Shown piece after piece: positions 33,411 through 42,527 of a DNA stretch of 64,000 nt; position 1 is the first letter of the stretch; the number at the start of each line of letters is the position of its first letter. The DNA is from Oscillospiraceae bacterium (GTDB lineage: Bacteria; Bacillota; Clostridia; Oscillospirales; CAG-272): NCBI GenBank assembly GCA_015064745.1, contig SVRR01000003.1, forward strand, positions 1 through 64,000, read 5' to 3'. A program made the position numbers and the translations under genes. The notes beneath the pieces were generated by a model that did not search any database, was not told the DNA's origin, and was given only the letters and a program-made list of their open reading frames with translations.

Positions 33411-34868
33411 TTAAATAATACGGAAGCTGTCCGCCAGCACGCAACGGCGCAGACGGGTAAAGCTCTTTGCAGAGGTGATACCCTCACCGGTCGGCCCTGC
33501 AATGGTAAAGGTGGTATGACCTTCGCCGCCAAAGCCGATGCCCGCATAAGAGGGTGCGTTCTTCACGAAGATGGTGGTCTCCACCGCCTTTGCGAAGCGC
33601 GAGAGGTTGTCAATGTTCTTGGAGTGCATATGCGCGGTGTGGCGGTTGCCGTGCTCTGCCTTAACGGCAAGCTCGATCGCCTCGTCGATGTTATGCACAC
33701 GAACGATGGGAAGAATAGGCATCATGAGCTCCTCTTGCACGAAGAGGTGGTCAAAGCCCGTTTCGCAGATAATACAGCGAATTTCGGGTCCGACCGTGAT
33801 GCCGATCTTCTTAAGAAGCACGGCGGCGTCTCTTCCGACGCAGTCGCGCGAGACGGTCTTCTTGATAACGCCCGTCTTGGGGTTTTTGGAATCAACGAGC
33901 ACGATCTTCGAAAGCGCTTCCGCCTGTTGGGCGTTGATCTTGTAAGCGCCGTTCTTGATCATACCGTCGATAAGCGCGTCAGCGATATTATCGAAGGCAA
34001 AGACCTCTTTTTCCGCAATACAGGGCAGGTTATTATCAAAGGTGCATCCATCGATGATGTCCTTCGCCGCCTTGGCAATGTCCGCCGTATCGTCAACGAT
34101 GACGGGAGGATTGCCCGCGCCTGCACCGATCGCCTTTTTGCCGGAGGAGAGCACCGCCTTCACCACGCCGGGGCCGCCCGTGCAAACGAGCAGGCGAATG
34201 GCAGGATGGGCGTACATCACCTTGGCGGTGTCAAGCGTCGGCTTTACGACCGATGCCACGAGAACGCGGGGACCGCCCTCAAGGGCAGACGCGCGATTGA
34301 TAAGGTCAACGGCGTAATTGGATACGGCGATAGCACCCGGGTGGGGATTAAACACCACACCGTTGCCTGCGGCGATCATGCCGATGCTGTTGCAGATCAC
34401 CGTCTCGCTGGGGTTGGTAGAGGGAGTGATCGCGCCGACGACACCGAAGGGTGCCTGCTCGGTCAGCGTCAATCCATCATCGCCTGTGCGCACGGTAGGC
34501 GAAATGTCTTCCGTGCCCGGGGTCTTATCCGCAACGAGAAGGTGCTTGGCGGTCTTGTGGTCTACTCTGCCCATTTTCGTTTCCGCAACACCGAGGGCTG
34601 CCATGATGGGAGCTTCCTCACGCGTCATTTCGCGAATACGGGTGATGAGCTTTTCTCTCGCGGCAACCGACATGGCGCGTACAGCGCGATATCCGCACTC
34701 CGCGGCGGCGATGGCTTCCTCCATCGTCTCGTAGATACCGATGAGCTGTCTCCCCGCGTAAGCGGTGGAGCTGTATGTACCCTCGGCTGCCTTGGGAGCT
34801 GCGGCAACGTTTGCCACGACTGCCTTAACAATTTCTTCGATCTGCGCTTCGGTCCAGTGAATAGCCAT
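33411..34868 (-). CDS. pduP: CoA-acylating propionaldehyde dehydrogenase PduP
   Basis: 485 aa. N-terminal encapsulation peptide at about residues 6-22 (TEAQIEEIVKAVVANV) with a linker. The aldehyde dehydrogenase core has GVVGAITPSTNPSETVICN, the Gly-rich GAGAGNPPVIVD and the catalytic Cys in FDNNLPCIAEKEVF near residue 280. It oxidises propionaldehyde to propionyl-CoA with NAD. It lies between the aldolase and the alcohol dehydrogenase, in the cargo block of the operon. Confidence 0.95.
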   Translation of the reverse strand: MAIHWTEAQIEEIVKAVVANVAAAPKAAEGTYSSTAYAGRQLIGIYETMEEAIAAAECGYRAVRAMSVAAREKLITRIREMTREEAPIMAALGVAETKMGRVDHKTAKHLLVADKTPGTEDISPTVRTGDDGLTLTEQAPFGVVGAITPSTNPSETVICNSIGMIAAGNGVVFNPHPGAIAVSNYAVDLINRASALEGGPRVLVASVVKPTLDTAKVMYAHPAIRLLVCTGGPGVVKAVLSSGKKAIGAGAGNPPVIVDDTADIAKAAKDIIDGCTFDNNLPCIAEKEVFAFDNIADALIDGMIKNGAYKINAQQAEALSKIVLVDSKNPKTGVIKKTVSRDCVGRDAAVLLKKIGITVGPEIRCIICETGFDHLFVQEELMMPILPIVRVHNIDEAIELAVKAEHGNRHTAHMHSKNIDNLSRFAKAVETTIFVKNAPSYAGIGFGGEGHTTFTIAGPTGEGITSAKSFTRLRRCVLADSFRII

Positions 34869-34895
34869 AATGTTATTCCTTTCCGAAGGGGGAAT

Positions 34896-35696
34896 TTATC
34901 TTCCCAGCGCTTCCATCACTTTCTTGGTGATTGCGGCAACGAGGTCGGCGTCGGTCGCGGGCTTCGCAGCGGTTGCGCCGTGGTTGCAGTTGTGCTTGCA
35001 ACGGCAGTTCTCGGTGCCGAGGTTCTTACAGGTCTTGCAGCCGGGGTGACGGCCGGGGATCTGCATCTTCTTGCGGAGCTCCATCAGCTTTTCAAGCTGG
35101 TCGCAGGGGATCTCCTCTACACCGCCGAGCTCACGGGCAAACTTACAGATCTTTGCGTTGAATTCAACCTCTTCCATCACGAAGAGTGCCTTCTTCAGAT
35201 CGCAGCCGACGGTAAGAGCACCGTGGTTCTTGAGAAGAAACGCGTCGTGATTCTGAATGTAGGGCATCAGAGAATCGGGAATCTCCATGGTGGAGGGGGT
35301 ACCGTACTCACAAGTGGGAACGTTACCGATGGTAAGTACTGCCTCGGGCAGGATGTACTGGTCAAGCTCAACGCCCGCAACGGTGAAGGCGGTGGCTACA
35401 GGAGGATGCGCGTGAACGACAGCGTTCACGTCGGGGCGCTCCTGATATACACGAAGGTGCATCTTGATCTCGGAGGAGGGATTCAGCTTGCCCTCGATCT
35501 TCTTTCCGGTACCGTCGATACGGATGATCATGTCGGGGGTAAGGTCGCCCTTGGACACGCCGGTAGGCGTGCAGTAGAACTCGTTGTTGCTCACCTTAAC
35601 GGAGATGTTACCGTCGTTTGCGGCAACAAAGCCCTTGTCGTACAGCTTGTGTCCGACTTCGCAGATGTACTTCTTGATTTCGTAAGCAGATTGCAT
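34896..35696 (-). CDS. fucA: Class II aldolase (fuculose/rhamnulose-1-phosphate type) with Cys-rich linker and encapsulation tail
   Basis: 266 aa. The aldolase core spans about residues 1-205: NDGNISVKV, metal-binding HAHPPVATAF, and LKNHGALTVG. A non-core extension follows: CKTCKNLGTENCRCKHNC at about 219-236 (C-x2-C-x7-C-x-C-x3-C), then an Ala/Pro linker and a terminal helix DADLVAAITKKVMEALG that looks like an encapsulation peptide. It cleaves fuculose- or rhamnulose-1-phosphate to DHAP and lactaldehyde. An aldolase carrying a C-terminal targeting tail marks fucose/rhamnose microcompartments. The Cys cluster may bind metal. Confidence 0.9.
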   Translation of the reverse strand: MQSAYEIKKYICEVGHKLYDKGFVAANDGNISVKVSNNEFYCTPTGVSKGDLTPDMIIRIDGTGKKIEGKLNPSSEIKMHLRVYQERPDVNAVVHAHPPVATAFTVAGVELDQYILPEAVLTIGNVPTCEYGTPSTMEIPDSLMPYIQNHDAFLLKNHGALTVGCDLKKALFVMEEVEFNAKICKFARELGGVEEIPCDQLEKLMELRKKMQIPGRHPGCKTCKNLGTENCRCKHNCNHGATAAKPATDADLVAAITKKVMEALGR

Positions 35697-35747
35697 TGTT
35701 GTTTCCCTTTCGCGATTTCTTTATTATTTTTATTTTTGATAACCAAA

Positions 35748-36950
35748 TTATTTTGCGGCGAGACGTGCCGTTTCCTTAGCGATCATCATCTCTTCATCCG
35801 TGGGGATAACGAGAAGCTTGACGCGAGAGCCGTTTGCCGTGATGTCCGCAAATTCGCCTCTTTCCGAAGAGTCGTTTGCCGCCTTGTCCATCACGATGCC
35901 AAGCCATTCAAGCTCACGGCAAATATTTTCTCTGACGACCTTATCGTTCTCGCCGATGCCTGCGGTAAAGACGATAACGTCAACACCGTTCATCTCAGCG
36001 ATATACGAGCCGATGATCTTCTTGATGTTGTGATAGAGAATATCCATCGCAAGCGCGCATCTCTCGTTGCCCTCTCCCGCAGCGATCAGCACCTTAAGGC
36101 AATCGCTGGAAAGTCCCGAAACGCCGAGAAGACCGGACTTGTTGTTCAAGATGTTCTCCACCTGTTCGGGCGTATAGCCGCAGGTCTTCATGAGGTAAGA
36201 GGGGATGGTCGGGTCAATCGCGCCCGAACGGGTTCCCATAGGCACACCGTCCTGCGGAGTGAAGCCCATCGAGGTATCAACCGCCTTACCGTACTTGGTA
36301 GCGGTGATAGAAGAACCGGAGCCGATGTGGCATGTAATGATCTTCAACTCTTCAAGGGGCTTACCGAGGATCTCAGAGACCTTACCGCAAACGTAGCGGT
36401 GAGAGGTACCGTGGAAGCCGTAGCGACGCACCTTATACTGCTCGTAGTACTCGTAAGGAATGGGGTAAACATAGGATGCGGGGGGCATAGTAAAGTAGTA
36501 TGCCGTGTCGGGAAGGACAACGTTCGTCTTACCGGGCATTGCCGCCATAGAGGCACGCATGCCTGCGATTGCAGGCGGGCCGTGCAAGGGATTGAGAGGC
36601 ACGATGCTCTCAAGGTATGCAAGCACCTTCTCGTCGACAACAACGGCGCCCGAAAGATCGGTGCCGCCGTGTGCGGCTCTGTGACCGATGGCGTCGATCT
36701 CGTCAACCGAGGCGATGACGCCGAGTTCCGCATCCGTCAGGGTCTTCATAACGAGAGCGATCGCTTCGTCGTGGTTTGCGATCTTGGTCTCGCAGAAATA
36801 CTTTTCCTTACCGGGGCGCTTGTGGGTAATGGAGCTTCCCTCGATGCCGATGCGCTCACAGATACCCTTGGCAATAACCTCGTTCGTATCCATGTCGATC
36901 AGCTGGTATTTCAGAGATGAGCTGCCGGCGTTGATAACCAAAATTTTCAC
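35748..36950 (-). CDS. ackA: Acetate/propionate kinase
   Basis: 400 aa, ASKHA fold. ILVINAGSSSLKYQLI at the start, GHRAAHGG near residue 90 with the catalytic Arg, LPDTAYYF with the catalytic Asp, YGFHGTSH with the catalytic His, GTRSGAIDP and IPTDEE complete the site. Both Val of the usual GHRVVHGG read Ala, which should widen the acyl pocket and suits propionyl-phosphate. GTG start at 36950 with GGAGG upstream. No encapsulation peptide, so it works in the cytoplasm. First gene of the operon. Confidence 0.93.
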   Translation of the reverse strand: MKILVINAGSSSLKYQLIDMDTNEVIAKGICERIGIEGSSITHKRPGKEKYFCETKIANHDEAIALVMKTLTDAELGVIASVDEIDAIGHRAAHGGTDLSGAVVVDEKVLAYLESIVPLNPLHGPPAIAGMRASMAAMPGKTNVVLPDTAYYFTMPPASYVYPIPYEYYEQYKVRRYGFHGTSHRYVCGKVSEILGKPLEELKIITCHIGSGSSITATKYGKAVDTSMGFTPQDGVPMGTRSGAIDPTIPSYLMKTCGYTPEQVENILNNKSGLLGVSGLSSDCLKVLIAAGEGNERCALAMDILYHNIKKIIGSYIAEMNGVDVIVFTAGIGENDKVVRENICRELEWLGIVMDKAANDSSERGEFADITANGSRVKLLVIPTDEEMMIAKETARLAAK

Positions 36951-36973
36951 TGTGGTTTCCTCCAATAAATTCT

Positions 36974-36990
36974 CAGAAGTTAAACTTCTG
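36974..36990. promoter_or_regulatory. Palindrome in the ackA leader, possible operator
   Basis: CAGAAGTTAAACTTCTG is a perfect 8+1+8 palindrome 17-33 bases downstream of the -10 box, inside the leader. It could be a repressor operator or a small RNA hairpin. No regulator gene lies next to the operon in this window. Confidence 0.5.
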
Positions 36991-37006
36991 CTTTTTATAC
37001 AAACTA

Positions 37007-37035
37007 ATTATAATATATATCTTTTTCAAATGCAA
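37007..37035 (-). promoter_or_regulatory. Promoter of the microcompartment operon
   Basis: Minus strand TTGCAT (37030-37035), a 17-base spacer and TATAAT (37007-37012). It is the only good promoter seen upstream of ackA, and gaps within the operon are short. Confidence 0.75.
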
Positions 37036-37100
37036 GAGTTTCGTAAAAAAAAGTTGAGAAAAAGCAGATTTTCGCGAGATTTTCTTCTCACGGAAACAAC

Positions 37101-37129
37101 AAAAAGAAGCGTCCCGCGCGGGACGCTTC
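37101..37129 (-). terminator. Terminator of the 38483-37164 metallophosphoesterase gene
   Basis: A 24-base perfect palindrome (37106-37129, start GAAGCGTCCC) is followed by five U on the minus strand. It insulates the microcompartment promoter from upstream transcription. Confidence 0.85.
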
Positions 37130-37163
37130 CAAAGATTTACAATTATGTTACATTTTAGGCGTG

Positions 37164-38483
37164 TCAAATAAAAGGATACGCTTCCCAGCCTTGATAAACG
37201 GGGTTGTGAGGAACAGGGATCGCTTCACCCATTTTAAGCTTCACACGAATAGGACGTCCTTCCTTGCCGAAGAAGGAAATGGGGGTGATCGTGACGCTAT
37301 ACGCGCCGGGCGTGAGAGTAACGATCACGGTGTCCTCAAAGTGCGTACCGGGATAAGACTCTACGTAATCCGAGTGCCATGTCACCGTCTTTACAGGTGT
37401 CTTTTCGCCCTTTTTAAAGAAGGCAAAGCGATAGTTCGGCACGGCACTGTCGTCGTTACCCGCGGTCTCTTCGCAAAGTGCCTTCGGGAATTTGAAGAAT
37501 ACGCCGCCCGCCGTTTGTCTGACCGCTTCGACCGTTACACCCTCAGCAAACGCAGGCTTCTTCGCACGCGTTTTTCTTGCGTCGGTGTAAAACTGCTCAC
37601 CGTCAAGGTCGACCACCCAAGGCTCACCGATCTCACGCTCGGTGATATTGTCGATCTTGTGCAAGAGAACACGTCTGCCCGTGACCTCAACGAAGACGGA
37701 ACGCGAATTATAAAGGCTGCTGCCGTACAGATGCGCGTTATCACAGCCGCGCGCGTTGACGAAGCCCGTAGCACTCATCGGTGCGTGAAAAACGGTAGCA
37801 CCGCCCCTTCGCTGCCAGATGGTGGTGGGCTGCTCGACAGCGGTATGTAAATGTCCGCAAATGTTAATGATGCGACGCGAGGAAAGAAGGAACGCACGGA
37901 ATTTGTCGCTGAAACGGCGCGCATGCGCACCGCATACCGTGCCGTCGATCGGCACATGATACACGACGAAGACGGGAAGGTCGCCCGATGCGCGAAGCGC
38001 GCATCTGATCTCGTGCTCCGCCCACGCCTCATCCTCGGGAAGAACGGCCTCGTGATAGTTCTGAATGGGAATGGTAATAAAATGATATCCCTTTACGACC
38101 TGATGGTCACATAGAGGATAGCCGTAGGAGGTAAACATTTCGCGCGAGCGACGGCTGATGTCGTCCTCCCAGTTGTGTTGAGGGTACTCGTGGTTGCCGA
38201 TGGCATAAACGAGGGGGATATCCTTCGCATATTTCTCGCGCACGATGCGAAGATACTCGTAGGGCGTGCTTTCTACCTTATCGTAGCTACCGCCGCCCGA
38301 GAGGTCGTGCTGATACACGATATCGCCCGCAAAAACGTGCAAGTCGAGCGCAGGAACTGCCTTTGCGTAGAGCGCAAAGTGCTGATGGAGTTTTTGAAGT
38401 CCTTCTCCTCTGTGGGTCATATGCAGGTCGCTGAGGATGGCAAAGGAAAGATCGCACTTTCCTTCAAACGAAAATTTCTCCAT
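37164..38483 (-). CDS. Metallophosphoesterase with C-terminal beta domain
   Basis: 439 aa. Phosphoesterase motifs in order: AILSDLHMTH near residue 15, HVFAGDIVYQHD, YAIGNHEYPQ, VVYHVPIDG and NICGHLH near 210. Residues about 290-439 form a separate beta-rich domain with no recognised family. No signal peptide, so cytoplasmic. Substrate unknown. It lies downstream of obgE, but co-regulation has no functional logic that can be seen. Start at 38483 has an AAGGAG site. Confidence 0.8.
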   Translation of the reverse strand: MEKFSFEGKCDLSFAILSDLHMTHRGEGLQKLHQHFALYAKAVPALDLHVFAGDIVYQHDLSGGGSYDKVESTPYEYLRIVREKYAKDIPLVYAIGNHEYPQHNWEDDISRRSREMFTSYGYPLCDHQVVKGYHFITIPIQNYHEAVLPEDEAWAEHEIRCALRASGDLPVFVVYHVPIDGTVCGAHARRFSDKFRAFLLSSRRIINICGHLHTAVEQPTTIWQRRGGATVFHAPMSATGFVNARGCDNAHLYGSSLYNSRSVFVEVTGRRVLLHKIDNITEREIGEPWVVDLDGEQFYTDARKTRAKKPAFAEGVTVEAVRQTAGGVFFKFPKALCEETAGNDDSAVPNYRFAFFKKGEKTPVKTVTWHSDYVESYPGTHFEDTVIVTLTPGAYSVTITPISFFGKEGRPIRVKLKMGEAIPVPHNPVYQGWEAYPFI

Positions 38484-38518
38484 GATGTTTATCTCCTTAC
38501 CTATCAAGTTTTTCAGAA

Positions 38519-39805
38519 TCAGTACACGAATTCAAATTCAAAATCGTAGAGGTTCACCGTCTGACCGTCTTCGATTCCCGCTTCTCTCAGCATGTCAAAC
38601 ACGCCTTGCTTTTTGAGAACGCGCTGAAAGAAGTTCATGGATTCGTAGTCGCCGAAGTTGATCTGTCCCATCAGGTTATAGATCCACTCACCCTCTACGA
38701 AGAAGACATCGCCCTCGCGGCGGATCTCCGTCTTTCTCTCACCCGCGCCGAGGGTTGCGCTCTCCTCCATTTCAAGTTCGCTCTCGTAAACGGTGATGGG
38801 GGGGAGATCGGCAAGTGCCGCCTCGGTTTTCCGTACCAGCACATCCATGCCTTCTCCCGTTGCGGCAGAGACGTAAATGGGCGCCGTGCCGAAGGTATCC
38901 TGCACGTAGGCTTCAAAGTCCTTGACGTAGGGCTCTTCTTCGAACAAGACCTCATCGATCTTATTGGCGACGATAAGCTGAGGACGCTCCGCAAGTGAGG
39001 GACTGTATTTCACCAGCTCCTCGTTGATCTTTTTGATATCGTCGATGGGGTCGCGCCCCTCCTCGCAGGAAATATCGACGACGTGCAAAAGAAGGCGGCA
39101 GCGGTCAACGTGGCGCAAGAACTCGTGTCCGAGCCCAAGCCCCTCTGAGGCACCTTCAATCAGCCCCGGAATATCGGCGGCAACAAAGCCGCGCCCTTCG
39201 CCGAGCGATACGACGCCGAGATTGGGAGAGAGAGTTGTAAAGTGATACGCCGCGATCTTGGGCTTTGCCGCCGAAATACGCGACAAAATAGAGGATTTTC
39301 CGACACTCGGAAATCCGATAAGCCCAACGTCGGCAATCATTTTCAGTTCAAGCAAAAGAGAGAGCGCGTCTCCCTTCGAGCCGTTTTTGGCAAAACGGGG
39401 AATTTGGCGTGTGGGAGTAGCGAAATGTCGGTTGCCCCATCCGCCTCTGCCGCCCTTTGCGGCAATAAACTCATCCGCCTTCGACATATCGAAAATAATT
39501 TTACCGCTTTCGGCATCACGAAGCAGAGTGCCGCGCGGCACGGGGACGATCACGTCCTTGCCGCTTTTTCCGTGCATCTTCCCTGCCTTACCGTTTTCAC
39601 CGTTCTCGGCAATAAATTTTCTCTTATAGCGGAAAGCGAGAAGGGTGTTCGCCCCCTCGTCCACGCGGAAGATGATGTTACCGCCGCGTCCGCCGTCGCC
39701 ACCGTCAGGACCGCCCGCGGCGACATATTTCTCTCTATGGAAGGAGATGGCACCGTTGCCACCGTCTCCCGCTTTAATATCGATGGTAATGCGATCGATA
39801 AACAT
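38519..39805 (-). CDS. obgE: GTPase Obg
   Basis: 428 aa. Gly-rich Obg fold (DGGDGGRGGNIIFRVD), the G1 loop GFPSVGKSSILS near 166, DIPGLIEGA and NKIDE motifs, and a C-terminal OCT domain ending DFEFEFVY. It acts in 50S ribosome assembly and stress control. It follows der by 27 bases. Confidence 0.96.
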   Translation of the reverse strand: MFIDRITIDIKAGDGGNGAISFHREKYVAAGGPDGGDGGRGGNIIFRVDEGANTLLAFRYKRKFIAENGENGKAGKMHGKSGKDVIVPVPRGTLLRDAESGKIIFDMSKADEFIAAKGGRGGWGNRHFATPTRQIPRFAKNGSKGDALSLLLELKMIADVGLIGFPSVGKSSILSRISAAKPKIAAYHFTTLSPNLGVVSLGEGRGFVAADIPGLIEGASEGLGLGHEFLRHVDRCRLLLHVVDISCEEGRDPIDDIKKINEELVKYSPSLAERPQLIVANKIDEVLFEEEPYVKDFEAYVQDTFGTAPIYVSAATGEGMDVLVRKTEAALADLPPITVYESELEMEESATLGAGERKTEIRREGDVFFVEGEWIYNLMGQINFGDYESMNFFQRVLKKQGVFDMLREAGIEDGQTVNLYDFEFEFVY

Positions 39806-39832
39806 CGCCGTATTCCTTTCTTTGGGATCAGA

Positions 39833-41161
39833 TTATTCGCTGTCCCCTCTTTGCTTCACTACGATCCGTATCGGTGTTCCGCGGAAGCCAAAGGTTTCGC
39901 GAATGCAATTTTCAAGATAACGCTGATAGGAAAAATGAAAGAGCTCCGCATTATTACAGAAAAACACGAAGGTAGGGGGCGCGATGGCTGTCTGCGTCAT
40001 GTAGTAGATCTTCAAGCGCTTTCCCTTGTCGGAGGGCGGCTGTGCCTTCTCCATCGCGGAATTTAAAAGCTCGTTGAGCATACCCGTTGTGATGCGGGTG
40101 CGCGCTTGGTTGTGCACGTAAACGATCTGCTCAAAAATGTTTTTGAGTCTTTGCCCCGTGAGCGCCGAAACGAAAACGAGAGGGGCGTAGCTCATATACG
40201 CAAGCGCGCCGGTAATTTTCTTGGTGTATTCGTTTATGGTGGAATTGTCCTTTTCGACGGCATCCCACTTGTTGACGACGACGATAGACGCCTTGCCCGC
40301 CTCGTGCGCAAGCCCCGCGATCTTCTCGTCCTGCTCGGTGATGCCCTCCTTGGCGTCTATCATGATAAGACAAACGTCGGCGCGCTCCACCGCCATTTTC
40401 GCGCGTAAAACGCTGAATTTCTCAATACGGTCCTCGATCTTTGCCGAACGGCGAATGCCCGCCGTATCAATGAGATTAAACTTCCCGTATTCATTTTCAA
40501 GACGGGTGTCCACCGCATCGCGCGTGGTGCCTGCGATATCGGAGACGATAAGACGATTGTCACCGAGCATCTTATTGATGATAGAGGATTTGCCCGCGTT
40601 CGGCTTGCCGATAACGGCGACGTTGATGACGTCGTCATCCTGTTCTTCCTCCGTTTCGGGAGGAAATTCCTCAAGAACGGCGTCAAGGATATCTCCGCTT
40701 CCGCTTCCGTGCAGAGAGGAAAGCGCGATAGGCTCTCTATCAAAGCCAAGCTCGTAAAATTCATAAAATTCGTAGGGCATATCACCCACCTTGTCCGCCT
40801 TATTGACGGCGAGGACGATGGGCTTGCCGCTTTTTTTGAGCATGACCGCGATATCACGGTCATCCGCCAAGAGACCCACGCGAATATCGCACATGAAGAT
40901 AATGACGTCCGCCATCTCGATAGCGATCTGTGCCTGCTCCCTCATTTGGGAGAGAATGATGTCGTTGGTCTTCGGCTCAATACCGCCCGTATCAATGACC
41001 GTAAAGCGGCGGCCTCTCCATTCGCAGTCGCCGTAGATGCGGTCACGCGTGACGCCGGGGGTATCCTCCACGATACTGCGGCGTTCGCCAATCAGTTTAT
41101 TGAATAGAGTGCTTTTGCCAACGTTAGGGCGTCCAACGATGGCAACCACGGATTTTGACAT
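39833..41161 (-). CDS. der: GTPase Der (EngA)
   Basis: 442 aa. Two tandem GTPase domains, with P-loops GRPNVGKST (residue 9) and GKPNAGKSS (near 183), DTGG/DTAG and NKAD/NKWD motifs in each, and a KH-like C-terminal domain. Needed for 50S maturation. It sits after the DUF512 radical SAM gene, a pairing common in Clostridia. Confidence 0.97.
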   Translation of the reverse strand: MSKSVVAIVGRPNVGKSTLFNKLIGERRSIVEDTPGVTRDRIYGDCEWRGRRFTVIDTGGIEPKTNDIILSQMREQAQIAIEMADVIIFMCDIRVGLLADDRDIAVMLKKSGKPIVLAVNKADKVGDMPYEFYEFYELGFDREPIALSSLHGSGSGDILDAVLEEFPPETEEEQDDDVINVAVIGKPNAGKSSIINKMLGDNRLIVSDIAGTTRDAVDTRLENEYGKFNLIDTAGIRRSAKIEDRIEKFSVLRAKMAVERADVCLIMIDAKEGITEQDEKIAGLAHEAGKASIVVVNKWDAVEKDNSTINEYTKKITGALAYMSYAPLVFVSALTGQRLKNIFEQIVYVHNQARTRITTGMLNELLNSAMEKAQPPSDKGKRLKIYYMTQTAIAPPTFVFFCNNAELFHFSYQRYLENCIRETFGFRGTPIRIVVKQRGDSE

Positions 41162-41191
41162 AGTATTCGTTCTCCTTTCCCGAGACTCATA

Positions 41192-42490
41192 TTACACGCC
41201 GAGCAGCGCGTGAAGGAATGCGGCACCGTCATTTTCAACGGCAACCACGGGAACGCCAAGCTCTTCGGAAAGCGTTTCCTTTGACATGCCGCAAAGGAAC
41301 AGATCTCCGTCTGCGCGCAAAGACGTGCGCGAGATGAGAAGAGCGTCTCCCAACGGCTTCCCTTTTAGCGAAGCAAGATAATCCTTGCCCGTAAGCAGTC
41401 CCGCTACGGTGATCTCGGGACCGAAAAATTCATTTTCCACAAGAACGACCTCTGCGGAAAAAGAGTGCTCCTTTTCCCGAAGCAAGGTGCAAAGCGAGGA
41501 AAGAAGCGGATATGCCGCCTTTCCCGTCGCCACCGTAACATGGCGCGGTGCCGAGAGCACAGGCGCATCCTCCAGCGCGAAGCGGAAGTCTGCCTCAAAC
41601 GAAGCAAGCATACCGACACCGTTTTCAAGCTGAGGATAGCCCTCGTAACGCTCTTCCGATGGAATCGGAAGCCCTGCCTTTAAATAGAATTCGTCGGAAG
41701 CGTGGAAAAGATACGCGCCGAGCGCATTCTTGCATTTAGAGGCAAAATCCTCCACCGCGCGAACGACTTCAACGCATTCCTCTTTTGTGAACGGAGTGAG
41801 GGGGTAAAGCCCCTCTCTGAATTTCGTCAATCCCGCAGGTACGACAGAAACGCTGTCAAGCGCGGGATAGAGCGCGGCGAGATCATGCATGCTGGAAAGA
41901 AGTGCCTCCCCGTCGTTGACGCCGCGACAAAGCACGATCTGCGCGCAGATGGTAATACCTGCTTCGGCAAGGCGGGGAAGATAGGAGAGCACCTCGCCCG
42001 CGCGAGGATTTTTCATCATTTGAACACGAAGCGCAGGATCGGTGGTATGCACCGAAACGTGAATCGGTGAAAGCCGCATCTTGATAATGCGATCGATATC
42101 CGCGTCTGTCATATTCGTAAGGGTGACGTAATTTCCTTGCAAAAAAGAAAGCCGAGAGTCGTCGTCTTTAAAATAGAGGGTATCTCTGTATCCCTTCGGC
42201 ATTTGGTCAATAAAGCAAAAGATGCACTTGTTGCGGCAGGTGTGCTTTTGATCCATGAGAGGGGTCTCGAACACAAGTCCGATATCCTCGTATTCTCCTT
42301 TTTTGATCTTGATCTTATATTTTTTTCCGTCACGCGAAAGGAGAAGAACGACGCGGCGTTCTGTCAAATAGAAGCGATAATCGAGCACGTCGGCGACATC
42401 AAAGCCATTCACGGAAAGGAGCTCGTCTCCCGCGAGGATCCGTTTTTTCGCGGCAAGCGAACCGTCTTCCACGCAACAAATTTTCACCAT
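41192..42490 (-). CDS. DUF512 radical SAM protein with PDZ-like N-terminus
   Basis: 432 aa. A PDZ-like start (LAAKKRILAGDELLSVNGFDV), then the cluster motif CRNKCIFCFIDQMPKG near residue 96, the SAM-domain segments LTNMTD and SVHTTDP, and the C-terminal DUF512 region. Function unknown; the family is nearly always encoded next to der, suggesting a ribosome-related modification. The start at 42490 is set by AAAGGAG; an earlier ATG would place that site inside the gene. Confidence 0.88.
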   Translation of the reverse strand: MVKICCVEDGSLAAKKRILAGDELLSVNGFDVADVLDYRFYLTERRVVLLLSRDGKKYKIKIKKGEYEDIGLVFETPLMDQKHTCRNKCIFCFIDQMPKGYRDTLYFKDDDSRLSFLQGNYVTLTNMTDADIDRIIKMRLSPIHVSVHTTDPALRVQMMKNPRAGEVLSYLPRLAEAGITICAQIVLCRGVNDGEALLSSMHDLAALYPALDSVSVVPAGLTKFREGLYPLTPFTKEECVEVVRAVEDFASKCKNALGAYLFHASDEFYLKAGLPIPSEERYEGYPQLENGVGMLASFEADFRFALEDAPVLSAPRHVTVATGKAAYPLLSSLCTLLREKEHSFSAEVVLVENEFFGPEITVAGLLTGKDYLASLKGKPLGDALLISRTSLRADGDLFLCGMSKETLSEELGVPVVAVENDGAAFLHALLGV

Positions 42491-42527
42491 TTCGAGCTCC
42501 TTTCTCATAATAAAGCTTATAGCGCAG

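Noticed and set aside
32185..33414. Long plus-strand open frame opposite the alcohol dehydrogenase
   Set aside because: The minus strand shows both zinc motifs and a Rossmann fold; the antisense frame is a shadow.
33516..36920. A plus-strand open frame of more than 1100 codons opposite pduP, fucA and ackA
   Set aside because: It is antisense to three well-identified genes with catalytic motifs and has no homologue-like pattern. It is a by-product of codon bias.
36951..37163. B12 riboswitch before the microcompartment operon
   Set aside because: No cobalamin-box-like structure is seen, and the dehydratase is the B12-independent type.
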